Notes under the pieces: model-generated
Told to the model about the DNA's origin: nothing
Database searches by the model: none
Seen by the model: the letters and a program-made list of their open reading frames with translations, nothing else
Made by a program: the position numbers and the translations under genes
From: Amaricoccus macauensis_A
GTDB lineage: Bacteria; Pseudomonadota; Alphaproteobacteria; Rhodobacterales; Rhodobacteraceae
Reading direction: 5' to 3'
Assembly: GCF_049800915.1 (NCBI RefSeq)
Contig: NZ_JBNAFY010000003.1
Span: 124,001-188,000 of the forward strand
Length of the DNA: 64,000 nucleotides
Shown here: in pieces, positions 1-8,640 of the stretch
How positions within the stretch are numbered: position 1 is the first letter of the stretch
Layout: each line of letters opens with the position of its first letter

Positions 1-2
1 AC

Positions 3-1427
3 CGCGCACAGGGCTACAACGAGAACTACCCCGTCGAGCAGGCGGCACGCGAAATGACGGGCATCCACCTCATCGATGCCACCGCCGGCAAGAACTCCAC
101 CGACCAGCGCGAAGCGATGAGCCTGCTGCTCGCCCAGGGCAACCTGCCCGACATCGTCGGTAGCCAGCTCATCAAGCAACCGGTGAACGAGTTCGGCCCC
201 CAGGGCGCCTTCCTGCCGCTCAACGAGCTGATCGAAGAACACGCCCCCAACATCAAGGCCTTCTTCGACGAACGCCCGGAACTGCGCCAGGCAATCTCAG
301 CCTATGACGGCAACATGTATTACATCCCCTACCTGCCCGACGGGAAATACGGCCGCGCCTGGTTCGTCCGGCAGGACTGGCTCGACAAGCTCGGACTGGA
401 GCAGCCGCAGAACGTCGATGAACTCTACGATACGCTCGTGGCCTTCCGCGACCAGGACCCGAACGGCAACGGCCTGAAGGACGAGGTGCCCTTCTTCGTC
501 CGGGACTGGGAGGAACTCATCCGCCTCGTCACGCTCTGGGACGGGCGCTCTTCCGGCTCGGACACACCGCACGACTTCCTGGTCAATGCGGACGGCGAGA
601 TCGTCCACCCCTACACGCAGGAAAACTACCGCATCGGCATGACCCATATCGCTGACTGGTACGCACAGGGGCTGATCGACCGCGAAGTCTTCACCCGTGG
701 CACCTCGGCCCGCGACTACCTGCTCTCCGAGGATCTCGGCGGCATGACCCATGACTGGTTCGCCTCCACCTCCGGCTATAACGCCGCGCTGGAGGACGAG
801 ATCGAGGGCTTCAACTTCATCCCGTTCCTGCCCCCGGCCTCGGTCAGCGGCAACCGCATCGAGGAACACCGCCGCATCCCGATCAAACCGGATGGCTGGG
901 CGATCAGTTACTCCAACGAACACCCGGTCGAGACCATCAAGTATTTCGACTTCTGGTTCACCGAACCGGGCCGCCTTCTGTCCAATTTCGGCGTCGAGGG
1001 CGAAACCTGGGACATGGTCGACGGCGAGCCGGTGTTCAAACCCGAGGTGCTCAACAGCGACCGCGCGGTCAACAGCCAGCTCTGGGAGGTCGGCGCCCAG
1101 ATCAAGAAGGGCTACTGGCAGGACTACCGCTACGAATGGCAGTGGACCGCACCGGCCGCCCGCGAAGGCATCGAGCTCTACGATTCCGCCGATCTCCTCG
1201 TGGACCAGTTCCTCGGTGTCGCCTTCAACAAGGAAGAGCAGGCGATCTACGACCGCTACTGGCCGTCGATCCAGACCTACATGCTCGAGCGCCAGCAGGC
1301 CTGGGTGCTCGGTACCGGCAATATCGAAAATGACTGGGACGCCTATCTCGCGACCCTCGACAACATGGGCTACGGCCAGGTGATCCAGGTCATGAACGAC
1401 GCCTACGCCCGCCAGTACAGCAACTGA
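3..1427 (+). CDS. ABC transporter extracellular solute-binding protein, family 1 (5' truncated by window)
   Basis: The reading frame is open at the left window edge, so the signal peptide and N-terminus are missing. The visible 474 residues look like the large LplA/YtcQ-type periplasmic sugar-binding proteins: aromatic-rich, with a DPNGNGLKDE segment about 155 residues in that resembles the calcium-binding-like loop common in that group. It would capture an oligosaccharide in the periplasm for an ABC importer whose permeases probably lie upstream. A Gfo/Idh oxidoreductase and a mannonate dehydratase follow on the same strand, so a uronate- or mannose-type sugar is a reasonable guess at the ligand. 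The family is fairly sure, the substrate is inference. Confidence 0.8.
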   Translation, partial: RAQGYNENYPVEQAAREMTGIHLIDATAGKNSTDQREAMSLLLAQGNLPDIVGSQLIKQPVNEFGPQGAFLPLNELIEEHAPNIKAFFDERPELRQAISAYDGNMYYIPYLPDGKYGRAWFVRQDWLDKLGLEQPQNVDELYDTLVAFRDQDPNGNGLKDEVPFFVRDWEELIRLVTLWDGRSSGSDTPHDFLVNADGEIVHPYTQENYRIGMTHIADWYAQGLIDREVFTRGTSARDYLLSEDLGGMTHDWFASTSGYNAALEDEIEGFNFIPFLPPASVSGNRIEEHRRIPIKPDGWAISYSNEHPVETIKYFDFWFTEPGRLLSNFGVEGETWDMVDGEPVFKPEVLNSDRAVNSQLWEVGAQIKKGYWQDYRYEWQWTAPAAREGIELYDSADLLVDQFLGVAFNKEEQAIYDRYWPSIQTYMLERQQAWVLGTGNIENDWDAYLATLDNMGYGQVIQVMNDAYARQYSN

Positions 1428-1441
1428 CCACGACGCATGAA

Positions 1442-1482
1442 CCGGCGCGGCGGGGCCATCGCGCCTCGCCGCGCTGGCTTTT
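1442..1482 (+). terminator. Intrinsic terminator or attenuator after the binding-protein gene
   Basis: An 11-bp stem (1442-1452 with 1467-1477, one G-U pair) encloses a 14-nt loop and is followed by CTTTTCT. It sits 15 bp after the binding-protein stop and about 90 bp before the oxidoreductase start. In ABC operons such a hairpin often lets the binding protein be made in excess while some transcription reads through. Full termination or partial attenuation cannot be told from sequence. Confidence 0.6.
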
Positions 1483-1568
1483 CTCACCCTGTTTCGCTGC
1501 CCTCCGGCGGTCCGATTGTCGTGCCCGCACGGATGAACCCCACACATCACGAAGAGAAGAAGGATAGG

Positions 1569-2699
1569 ATGCTGAAAGTCTTGATCTCAGGAACCGGCTT
1601 TGCAGGACAAGGCCATGCCGATGCATTTCGAGGAGCGGGTGCCGAGGTGGTCGGCATGGTCGGCCGCACCCCGAGCGTCGTCCGCGAGGTCGCTGAAAAG
1701 ATGGCCATCCCCTACGCGGGCACCGACTGGCAGGACGCGCTCGAGACCTGCAAGCCCGACATCGTCTCCATCGCCACCCCGGGCGGCGCGCATTACGCGC
1801 CCATCAGGCAGGCCATCGCCGCCGGATGCCACGTCTTCGTCGACAAGCCGATGACCGAAAGCGGCGAAACAGCCGTCGAACTCAGACGCCTCGCGGATGA
1901 GAAAGGCGTCAAGACCGCTTACGCCGCGAGCTTTCGCTATGCACCCAGTGTTCTTCACGCGAAACGGCTGGTGGCAGAAGGCGCGATCGGCGAGCCCACG
2001 GAGATCGAATGCATCTCCCATTTCAATCTGGAGCGCGAGATCCCCTTCGGCTGGTCACACCAGAAATCCGCGGGTGGCGGTCGCCTCAACAACAATTTCA
2101 CCCACACGCTCTCCATCGCCTGTTCCGTCGTGGGCGACAGGATCCTGGGCATCATGGGCGAGGTGCGCGACGATCTCGGGCGTGCGCCCATCGTCGAGGG
2201 CGTCCACAACTTCGCCACGCGGCGCAACTTCATTCCGAAGGATCTCTCCGACCCCTCTCTCGAATGGGGCGAGAGCGATGTCGAATGGTCCTATACCGTG
2301 CTGGCACAACTCGAGAGCCCCTTTGCCGAGAAGCCGGTATCGGTCCTCTTCAAGCATGGCGGCCTCGTGCCGCGCTTTCACGAGGATCACATCGTCTTCT
2401 ACGGCAAGGAGGGCGCGATCTACATCAAGGGCCATTACGGCAGCCGCGAACTCTACCACTACGGCGCAAGCAAGACCTGGACGGAGCTTCCCCTGCCCGA
2501 GGACATCGCCGCATCCATCCCGAAGGTGGAGGGCGAGACCGAGCAATGCTGGCACTATCTCGCCCGCGAATTCGTCCGCGACATCAGGGGAGAGAGCGTC
2601 GAGCCCTACCCGACCTTCACAGAGGGAAGCCGGTATCAGCAGATCATCGACCTGATCCGCCGCAATGACGACTGGACCGACCTGTCCAACCTGGCCTGA
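1569..2699 (+). CDS. Gfo/Idh/MocA family NAD(P)-dependent oxidoreductase
   Basis: A 376-residue protein with an N-terminal Rossmann fold: GTGFAGQGHADAF near residues 8-20 is the dinucleotide loop, and HVFVDKPM is the family's E/DKP motif that carries the catalytic lysine. The C-terminal half is the usual beta-sheet substrate domain. The ATG at 1569 is chosen over an in-frame start at 1437 because it places the Rossmann strand at the N-terminus and has AGGATAGG just upstream. It probably oxidises or epimerises a sugar or sugar acid in the cytoplasm. The mannonate dehydratase starts 11 bp later, so the two are almost certainly co-transcribed. The exact substrate is unknown. Confidence 0.85.
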   Translation: MLKVLISGTGFAGQGHADAFRGAGAEVVGMVGRTPSVVREVAEKMAIPYAGTDWQDALETCKPDIVSIATPGGAHYAPIRQAIAAGCHVFVDKPMTESGETAVELRRLADEKGVKTAYAASFRYAPSVLHAKRLVAEGAIGEPTEIECISHFNLEREIPFGWSHQKSAGGGRLNNNFTHTLSIACSVVGDRILGIMGEVRDDLGRAPIVEGVHNFATRRNFIPKDLSDPSLEWGESDVEWSYTVLAQLESPFAEKPVSVLFKHGGLVPRFHEDHIVFYGKEGAIYIKGHYGSRELYHYGASKTWTELPLPEDIAASIPKVEGETEQCWHYLAREFVRDIRGESVEPYPTFTEGSRYQQIIDLIRRNDDWTDLSNLA

Positions 2700-2710
2700 G
2701 GAACCCAACG

Positions 2711-3937
2711 ATGAAAATCACCGATGCAAAAGTCTTCGTCGGCGGCCCCGGCAAGAATTACGTCACGCTCAAGATCATGACCGATCAGGGCATCTACGGT
2801 CTGGGCGACGCGACGCTCAACAACCGCGAGACCCTGCCCGCGACCTACCTTCAGGACTACCTTGTACCGAACCTGATCGGGATGGACCCGCGCAACAGCG
2901 AGGACATCTGGCAATTCTTCTATCGTGGCGCCTACTTCCGACGCGGCCCCATTGCCATGGCCGCCTTCGGCGCGATCGACATGGCCCTTTGGGACATCAA
3001 GGGCAAGATCGCCGGCCTGCCGCTCTATCAGCTCTTTGGTGGCAAGAGCCGCGCGGGCGCCATGGTCTATGCCCATGCGACCGGCGCCGACCTCGAAGAC
3101 CTCATGGACTCGATCTCGTATTTCGTCGAGCAGGGATACAAGGCCGTGCGCGTCCAGTGCGGCATACCCGGAATGCCGAGCGCGAGCTATGCCGTGCCCG
3201 AGGAAAAGGGCGCATCCACCTCCTACATGACCGATTTCAGCGGCATCCGGCCCAAGGTCGAGACCTGGGACACCGAGCGCTACATGCGCTACATGCCCGG
3301 AGCGCTGGCCGAGATCCGGGCGCGCTTCGGTCCCGACCTGAAGATCCTTCATGACGTTCATCACCGGCTGATGCCGCGCGAGGCCGCCGAATTCGCGAGG
3401 GCCGTCGAACCCGTCGGCCTGTTCTGGCTGGAAGATCCCACACCCGCAGAGGACCAAGCCGCGCTCCGGCTCCTGCGCCAGCATTCCACCGTTCCCATCG
3501 CCATCGGCGAGGTCTTCAACTCGATCTGGGAATGCAACAAGTTGATCGAAGAAGAACTGATCGACTTCATCCGCGTGGCCGTCACCTACGCCGGCGGCAT
3601 CACCCATGTGAAGCGGATCGTCGATCTCGCGGGTCTGCACAATGTCCGCACGGGCTTTCACGGCGCACCGAGCCATTCGCCGATCTGCATGGCGGCCCAG
3701 GCGCATCTCAACGCCTGGGCGCCCAATTTCGGCATCCAGGAATACCTGGTGCTGGGCACGCCAGAATGTGACGCGCTCTTCCCATCCGAGCACCGGATGG
3801 AGAATGGACTCGTTTTTGTCAGCGATACGCCCGGCCTTGGCGTGGACTTCGACGAGGCCGAAGCGGCGCGCTACAGCTACAAGCCGGGCAGCCATCCGGT
3901 AGTGCGCCTCGAGGACGGAACACTCTGGAATTACTGA
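2711..3937 (+). CDS. manD: ManD/RspA-type D-mannonate dehydratase, enolase superfamily
   Basis: A 408-residue protein that aligns by eye over its whole length with the ManD subgroup of the mandelate racemase/enolase superfamily: start MKITDAKVFV, the YFRRGPIAMAAFGAIDMALW region, KAVRVQCG, the metal-ligand strand DLKILHDVHHRL, FWLEDPTPAED, and the ITHVKRI and GFHGAPSHSP barrel segments near the C-terminus. ManD enzymes dehydrate D-mannonate (sometimes D-gluconate) to 2-keto-3-deoxygluconate using Mg2+. The oxidoreductase just upstream could supply or remove the sugar acid. The name is well supported as a family. True mannonate activity cannot be separated from low-activity ManD homologues by eye. 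Confidence 0.85.
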   Translation: MKITDAKVFVGGPGKNYVTLKIMTDQGIYGLGDATLNNRETLPATYLQDYLVPNLIGMDPRNSEDIWQFFYRGAYFRRGPIAMAAFGAIDMALWDIKGKIAGLPLYQLFGGKSRAGAMVYAHATGADLEDLMDSISYFVEQGYKAVRVQCGIPGMPSASYAVPEEKGASTSYMTDFSGIRPKVETWDTERYMRYMPGALAEIRARFGPDLKILHDVHHRLMPREAAEFARAVEPVGLFWLEDPTPAEDQAALRLLRQHSTVPIAIGEVFNSIWECNKLIEEELIDFIRVAVTYAGGITHVKRIVDLAGLHNVRTGFHGAPSHSPICMAAQAHLNAWAPNFGIQEYLVLGTPECDALFPSEHRMENGLVFVSDTPGLGVDFDEAEAARYSYKPGSHPVVRLEDGTLWNY

Positions 3938-3987
3938 ACACTCAACCGGGCATGGGCGAATAGACGCCGTCAAAGCCGTATTTTTAA

Positions 3988-4025
3988 AGGAAGGAAGTGG
4001 CGCCGCTCCGCTTCCTTCTTGATTT
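3988..4025 (+). terminator. Intrinsic terminator after manD
   Basis: A 10-bp stem (3988-3997 with 4011-4020, one G-U pair) with a 13-nt GC-rich loop follows 50 bp after the manD stop, with GATTTC behind it. A run of five T lies just before the stem. It would end the binding-protein/oxidoreductase/manD transcript before the operator and promoter further right. Confidence 0.5.
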
Positions 4026-4057
4026 CATGTCGACTGATCTTGTATACTAGTCTACAA
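4019..4057 (+). promoter_or_regulatory. Putative promoter with overlapping 18-bp GntR-like operator
   Basis: TTGTATACTAGTCTACAA (4040-4057) is an inverted repeat with 8 of 9 base pairs matched. The TTGTAnAC half-site is typical of FadR/UxuR-type GntR regulators, which commonly control sugar-acid genes. A -10-like TATACT (4043-4048) lies inside it, with a -35-like TTGATT (4019-4024) 18 bp upstream, so binding would block this promoter. The site faces the small ORF and the SSS symporter, and it also lies close behind manD. No GntR gene is visible in the window, so the regulator would be encoded elsewhere. Confidence 0.5.
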
Positions 4058-4081
4058 TGAAATGCACGGAGCGGGGGAATC

Positions 4082-4162
4082 ATGAAAATCGCTGAAATCT
4101 GGCGAAATGCGAGCAGTCGCATTGGCGTGAGGACTTATGCGCGATACGCTCATCGCGTTTAG
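4082..4162 (+). CDS. Possible 26-residue small ORF or leader peptide
   Basis: An ATG preceded by GGAGCGGGGG at suitable spacing opens a 26-codon frame starting MKIAEIWRNA and ending RYAHRV. It begins about 34 bp after the putative -10 box, where a first ORF of this transcript would be expected. It could be a leader peptide, a small protein of unknown role, or the remnant of a larger gene (many enolase-superfamily proteins start MKIAEI). About 160 bp separate it from the symporter, in which only a short repeat of CTGGACGCG (4209 and 4226) is visible. Support is limited to start context. Confidence 0.3.
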   Translation: MKIAEIWRNASSRIGVRTYARYAHRV

Positions 4163-4324
4163 TCGTTATGCTTGGGCCATTGCCGCAACAATGCGCACGC
4201 CCCGGCATCTGGACGCGCAAACACTCTGGACGCGTCCGATTCACAAGTAACCTGTGTGCTTTTCTAAAATACGATCTTTGAAACTTGGGCGGCAGTTGCC
4301 AACCTTTCCGCCCCGGGAGGAAAC

Positions 4325-6115
4325 ATGGAAAATGATCTCTTGGCATCGGTACTGGAACGCAGGGTCGATTTTGCCCTCGTCGTTCTCTACCTGATTTTCA
4401 TCGTGGCCATCGGCTTTCTGTTCAGCGGAAAGTCGAACACGCCGAGCAACTACTTCCGCGGCGGCGGCAAGCTGCTCTGGTGGATGACCGGCGCCAGCGC
4501 CTTCATGGTCCAGTTCTCCGCCTGGACCTTCACCGGCGCCGCCGGCAAGGCCTATACCGACGGCCTCGCCGTCGCCGTCATCTTCATCGGCAACGCGGTG
4601 GGCTATTTCGTCTCCTTCCTGCTCGTGGCCGAGATGTTCCGCCAGACGCGCTGCATCACGCCCGTGGATGCGATCCGGCGGCGCTACGGTCCGGTTAACG
4701 AACAGTTCTTCACCTGGGCGCAGGTGCCGCTGGGCGTCATCCAGGCCGGGATCTGGCTCAATGGCCTCGCGATCTTCACCTCGGCCGTCTTCGGCATCTC
4801 CATCGAATGGACCATCGTCATCACCGGCCTCGTCGTGATGTTCGTCTCGCTTACCGGCGGAGCCTGGGCTGTCGTCGCCTCGGACTACGTCCAGATGCTG
4901 GTCATCATGGCGATCTCGATCACCGCCTGCGTGTTCGTCGCCACCGAGTTCGGCGTCTCCACCGTGATAGTCGAGTTCCCCAACGACCTCTTCACCAACA
5001 ACATGAACTACGTCGGCCTGTTCTTCGTCTGGTCGCTGATGTCGATCTCCAAGCAGATCTTCTCGACGAACAACATGTATGACGCCTCGCGCTACCTCGT
5101 GGCGAAGGACAGCAAGAACGCCAAGAAGGCCGCCCTGCTTGCCTCGCTGCTGATGCTCGCTGGCACGTTCATCTGGTTCCTGCCGCCGATGGCCACTGCC
5201 GTCATGGGCATCGACCTCGAGGCGACCTACCCCACCCTCGGCTCCAAGGCCTCGGACGCCGCATATCTTGGCTTCGTCGACACCGTCATGCCCGTGGGCA
5301 TGGTCGGCATAATGATGGCAGCGCTCTTCTCGGCCACCATGTCCTCGATGGACTCCGGCCTCAACCGCAGTGCCGGCATCATGTGCATGAACTTCTACAA
5401 GCCGGTGATCCGCGGCGGCCATGCCAGCGACGGCGAACTGATGACAGTGGGCAAGATCATCACCTTCTTCTTCGGCGTGATCATCGTGCTCGTGGGCCTC
5501 TTCATCGCCTCCCTGAAGGAACTGAGCCTCTTCGACATCATGCTCCAGATGGGCAGCCTCATCCAGATGCCGATCCTGATCCCGCTCTTCCTGGCCGTCT
5601 TCGTGCGCCGGGTGCCGGACTGGGCCCCCTGGGCGACGGTGATCCTCGGAATTGGCGTGTCCCTCCTGTCGAAATACGTCCTGACGGCCGACGCACTCGG
5701 CGCAATGTTCGGAGCGGAATTCACCAGCCGCGAAGGCAGCGACCTGGTGTTCATCGTCTCGATGTTCCTGCACCTGACGGTCACGGTCGGCTTCTTCTTC
5801 TGGACCCGCCGCTTCTACAACGGCCTGTCGCCCGTGCGTCATGAGGAAGTCGACGCATTCTTCGAAGACATCGCCACCCCGGTCGTCTCGGAAGAAGGCG
5901 TCAGCGCAACCGACCTGGAACAGCGCAACAAGCTGGGCACGCTCGCCATGATCTACGGCGTGACGATCCTGCTCCTGCCGCTGATCCCGCAGCCCGACGG
6001 CCAGGAAGGCGCGTTCTTCGGCTTCGGACTGACAGGCGGCATCGTGCTCTGCATCGGCGCGCTCCTGAAGCTCTCGGCCCGTGGGCCGGCAACGGTGGTC
6101 GAACCGGCCGAATGA
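4325..6115 (+). CDS. Sodium:solute symporter (SSS family)
   Basis: A 596-residue polytopic membrane protein of the SSS/SLC5 type with about 13 hydrophobic segments. The first helix starts near residue 16, and the SSS-like stretch GASAFMVQFSAWTFTGAAGK is near residues 59-78. Family length is normal to slightly long. The start has a near-ideal GGGAGGAAAC ribosome site. It would import a sugar, sugar acid or related solute with Na+. The position behind a GntR-like operator and next to manD suggests a uronate/aldonate or their disaccharides as substrate, which is inference. A strong shared terminator follows. Confidence 0.88.
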   Translation: MENDLLASVLERRVDFALVVLYLIFIVAIGFLFSGKSNTPSNYFRGGGKLLWWMTGASAFMVQFSAWTFTGAAGKAYTDGLAVAVIFIGNAVGYFVSFLLVAEMFRQTRCITPVDAIRRRYGPVNEQFFTWAQVPLGVIQAGIWLNGLAIFTSAVFGISIEWTIVITGLVVMFVSLTGGAWAVVASDYVQMLVIMAISITACVFVATEFGVSTVIVEFPNDLFTNNMNYVGLFFVWSLMSISKQIFSTNNMYDASRYLVAKDSKNAKKAALLASLLMLAGTFIWFLPPMATAVMGIDLEATYPTLGSKASDAAYLGFVDTVMPVGMVGIMMAALFSATMSSMDSGLNRSAGIMCMNFYKPVIRGGHASDGELMTVGKIITFFFGVIIVLVGLFIASLKELSLFDIMLQMGSLIQMPILIPLFLAVFVRRVPDWAPWATVILGIGVSLLSKYVLTADALGAMFGAEFTSREGSDLVFIVSMFLHLTVTVGFFFWTRRFYNGLSPVRHEEVDAFFEDIATPVVSEEGVSATDLEQRNKLGTLAMIYGVTILLLPLIPQPDGQEGAFFGFGLTGGIVLCIGALLKLSARGPATVVEPAE

Positions 6116-6161
6116 TCCTACCAGGCGCGCGGGCCTGCCCCGCGCCCCGGCCAGACATAAC

Positions 6162-6190
6162 AATGCCCCGGGCCCAGTGCCCGGGGCATT
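6162..6190. terminator. Bidirectional intrinsic terminator between the SSS symporter and asparaginase
   Basis: A perfect 12-bp stem (6162-6173 with 6179-6190) with the loop CCAGT sits between the two convergent genes. The stem ends in ATT/TTCG on the plus strand and opens from AAT, so both directions leave the hairpin into A/T bases. It is the cleanest terminator in the window. Confidence 0.85.
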
Positions 6191-6213
6191 TTCGTTACGG
6201 CAGGGTATCGTCC

Positions 6214-7158
6214 TCAGATCTCTCCGCAGAGCGGGCGTTCGAGAAAGGCGATGCGCCGGGAATAGTCCGTCTCTTCCACCAGAGCGTGGATCATCTTGGC
6301 GTAGGCCGCCTCGACCGTCATGTCGCGGCCATCGGCAACGCCGCCCTCCACCAGCACGGCGCCCGCTGCATAGGTTCCGAGCGCCACCCCGCCCTCGGCG
6401 CATTGGCTCACCGCCATCACCGGAACTTCGCCCGCCCGCGCCGCGGCCAGCGCCGACCGCAGGGCCTCGGACTCCGGTATCGTCCCAGAGCCGAAACAAC
6501 GCAGGATGATCGCATCGCAGTTCGTCACCACATGACCGAGCAGATCCGCCGGCATGAAGGGGGCCGCCGCAATGATTGCCACCCGCGCATTCCGTGCCTC
6601 ATGCCGGATGAGCGCCGCCCCGTCGCGCCGCGGCGGCACATGGGCCGGAACGCAGGAAAACGCGTCGTGCTTGCGCGAATGGGTCTTGTAGACCCGCGCC
6701 CCGTGCAGCCGCCGGCCGGCGAATTGCACCCAGACACCGGCGGGCGCATCGAGCACCGCCGCAAAGGCATCACGCAGGTTTCCGGCCCCGTCATTCTCCG
6801 GCTCGGTCAGCGGCAGCATAGACCCGGTCAGGATCACCGGCATCTCTAGTCCCTCCAGCGCGAAGCAGAGGGCCGCCGCGGTATAGGCCAGCGTGTCGGT
6901 GCCGTGGGTCACGACCACTCCGCGATAGCGCCCCACCGCATCCGCGATCCGGCGGCTGATCCGGTTCCAGTCCTCGGGCGTGGCGTTCGCGCTGTCGATG
7001 AGGGGCGTGAGCAATTCGATGTCGATCTCGTGCGCGCCCGTGCGACCGCCCAGCTCCTTCTCGACGAAATCCTCGACCACCCCGGCCTTCGGCGCGAAGC
7101 CCGTTTCCGTCCGGGCCATCGAGATGGTTCCCCCGGTGTGGATCAACAAGACAGCCAT
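6214..7158 (-). CDS. ansA: L-asparaginase
   Basis: A 314-residue protein of the bacterial type I/II asparaginase fold. HTGGTISM at residues 7-14 holds the nucleophilic threonine (T11), and THGTDTL at 84-90 holds the second Thr-Asp pair (T87, D88), followed by ILTGSMLPL. No signal peptide is present, so it should act in the cytoplasm, hydrolysing asparagine to aspartate and ammonia. The gene lies 81 bp downstream of aspartase on the same strand, which makes a two-step asparagine to fumarate pathway. Type I versus II is not decided by sequence alone, so the symbol is a family name. Confidence 0.88.
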   Translation of the reverse strand: MAVLLIHTGGTISMARTETGFAPKAGVVEDFVEKELGGRTGAHEIDIELLTPLIDSANATPEDWNRISRRIADAVGRYRGVVVTHGTDTLAYTAAALCFALEGLEMPVILTGSMLPLTEPENDGAGNLRDAFAAVLDAPAGVWVQFAGRRLHGARVYKTHSRKHDAFSCVPAHVPPRRDGAALIRHEARNARVAIIAAAPFMPADLLGHVVTNCDAIILRCFGSGTIPESEALRSALAAARAGEVPVMAVSQCAEGGVALGTYAAGAVLVEGGVADGRDMTVEAAYAKMIHALVEETDYSRRIAFLERPLCGEI

Positions 7159-7239
7159 GCCCCCGCTTCCTCCAATTCATTCACGCGACCAGCGGGGCCT
7201 CTTTAGTCGGCACTTGCCGGAAGGCGAAGGGCCTTCGGC

Positions 7240-8640
7240 TCAGGCAGGCGTTTCTTCGAGCAGCCCGACATCTGGCGTCAGCAGTGCCTGGATCTCCTCC
7301 GCCGTGCCGTATCCCAGGGCAACCGCGGATTGCGTCACGCTCAGATCCTCCGCCAGCGCGTGTTTCGCCACCTTCGCCGCCTTGGCGTAGCCGATATGAG
7401 GCACGAGCAGCGTCGCCAGAACGAGGCTGTTTTCCAGCGCGCCTTCACACTGCGCCCGATTGGCCTCGATCCCGCGCACGCAGCGCTTGTCGAGCGTATC
7501 CATTGCGCGGATCAGCATCCGCATGGATTGCAACACATTCAGAACGATCACCGGCTCGAACGCATTGAGCTGAAGCTGCCCATGTTCCGCCGCGAGCGTC
7601 ACCGTCAGATCGTTGCCGATCACCTGGAACGCCACCTGGTTCACCACCTCGGGGATGACCGGGTTGATCTTGCCCGGCATGATCGAGCTGCCAGCCTGCA
7701 CCGGCGGCAGCACGATCTCGCGCAGACCCGAGCGCGGCCCGGAAGAAAGCAGGCGGAGATCGTTGCAGATCTTCGAGAGCTTCACCGAAATCCGCTTGAG
7801 GATGCCCGAGAAGGTCACATAGGCGCCGGTATCGGACGCCGCCTCGATCAGATGCCCGGCGAGCGACACGTCCATTCCCGAGATCGTCGAGAGCTTCGCC
7901 ACCGCCAGTTCGGCGTAGCCGTCGGGGGTGTTGACCTTGGTGCCGATTGCCGTGCCGCCGAGATTGACCTCGAGCAGCAGTTTCGAGACCCGGCCGATGA
8001 TCTCGATGTCTTCCCGAATGGTTGCCGCGAACCCTGCGAATTCCTGGCCGAGCGTCATCGGCACGGCGTCCTGCAACTGGGTCCGGCCGATCTTGCGGAT
8101 ATCCGCGAAGGCCTCGGCCCGCTCGTCGAATGCATGCGACAGTCGCTGCTGGGCCTGCTGAAGCGCATTGCACTGCGAAACGATCGCCAGCCGCATGGCA
8201 GTGGGATAGACGTCATTCGTCGATTGCGACTTGTTCACGTCATCATTGGGGTGGAGATGCTGATAGTCGCCCGGCTGATACCCCATCTTGATCAGCCCGA
8301 GATTGGCGATCACCTCATTGGCGTTCATGTTGGTCGAGGTGCCCGCGCCCCCCTGGATCATGTCGACCCGGAAATGCTCGTGGTGCTTTCCTGCAGCAAT
8401 CTCGTCGCAGACCGCCGAGATCACTTCACCCTTCTCCTCCGAGAGCACCCCCAGTTTCACGTTGGTCCGGGCAGAGGCCTTCTTCACCCAGGCCAGCGCC
8501 CGAACGAACTCGGGAAAGAGGCTGAGCTTGATGTCCGAGATCGGGAAGTTCTCGATCGCGCGGGCGGTCTGGATACCCCAGATGCAATCTGCCGGAAGCT
8601 CCTTGGCGCCAAGACTGTCTTCTTCAATGCGGGACTTCAT
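7240..8640 (-). CDS. aspA: Aspartate ammonia-lyase
   Basis: A 466-residue protein of the fumarase/aspartase superfamily at the usual length. The signature GSSIMPGKINP is at residues 317-327, with SQSTNDVYPTAMR near 139-150 and GRTQLQDAVPMTLGQE near 185-200. It deaminates aspartate to fumarate in the cytoplasm. The N-terminus (RIEEDSLGAKELP) and the TSTNMNANEVIAN segment fit aspartase better than fumarase C. The ATG has a GGAG ribosome site. It is the first gene of the aspA-ansA pair, and the order suggests amino-acid catabolism feeding the TCA cycle. Confidence 0.9.
   Translation of the reverse strand: MKSRIEEDSLGAKELPADCIWGIQTARAIENFPISDIKLSLFPEFVRALAWVKKASARTNVKLGVLSEEKGEVISAVCDEIAAGKHHEHFRVDMIQGGAGTSTNMNANEVIANLGLIKMGYQPGDYQHLHPNDDVNKSQSTNDVYPTAMRLAIVSQCNALQQAQQRLSHAFDERAEAFADIRKIGRTQLQDAVPMTLGQEFAGFAATIREDIEIIGRVSKLLLEVNLGGTAIGTKVNTPDGYAELAVAKLSTISGMDVSLAGHLIEAASDTGAYVTFSGILKRISVKLSKICNDLRLLSSGPRSGLREIVLPPVQAGSSIMPGKINPVIPEVVNQVAFQVIGNDLTVTLAAEHGQLQLNAFEPVIVLNVLQSMRMLIRAMDTLDKRCVRGIEANRAQCEGALENSLVLATLLVPHIGYAKAAKVAKHALAEDLSVTQSAVALGYGTAEEIQALLTPDVGLLEETPA

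Noticed and set aside
4209..4234. Direct repeat CTGGACGCG in the SSS leader
   Set aside because: Only two 9-bp copies, 17 bp apart, with no palindrome or promoter match.
4241..6499. Long open frame on the minus strand across the SSS symporter
   Set aside because: Antisense to a clearly conserved membrane protein. Its composition is charged and repetitive (His/Asp/Glu) as expected for a GC-rich shadow frame.
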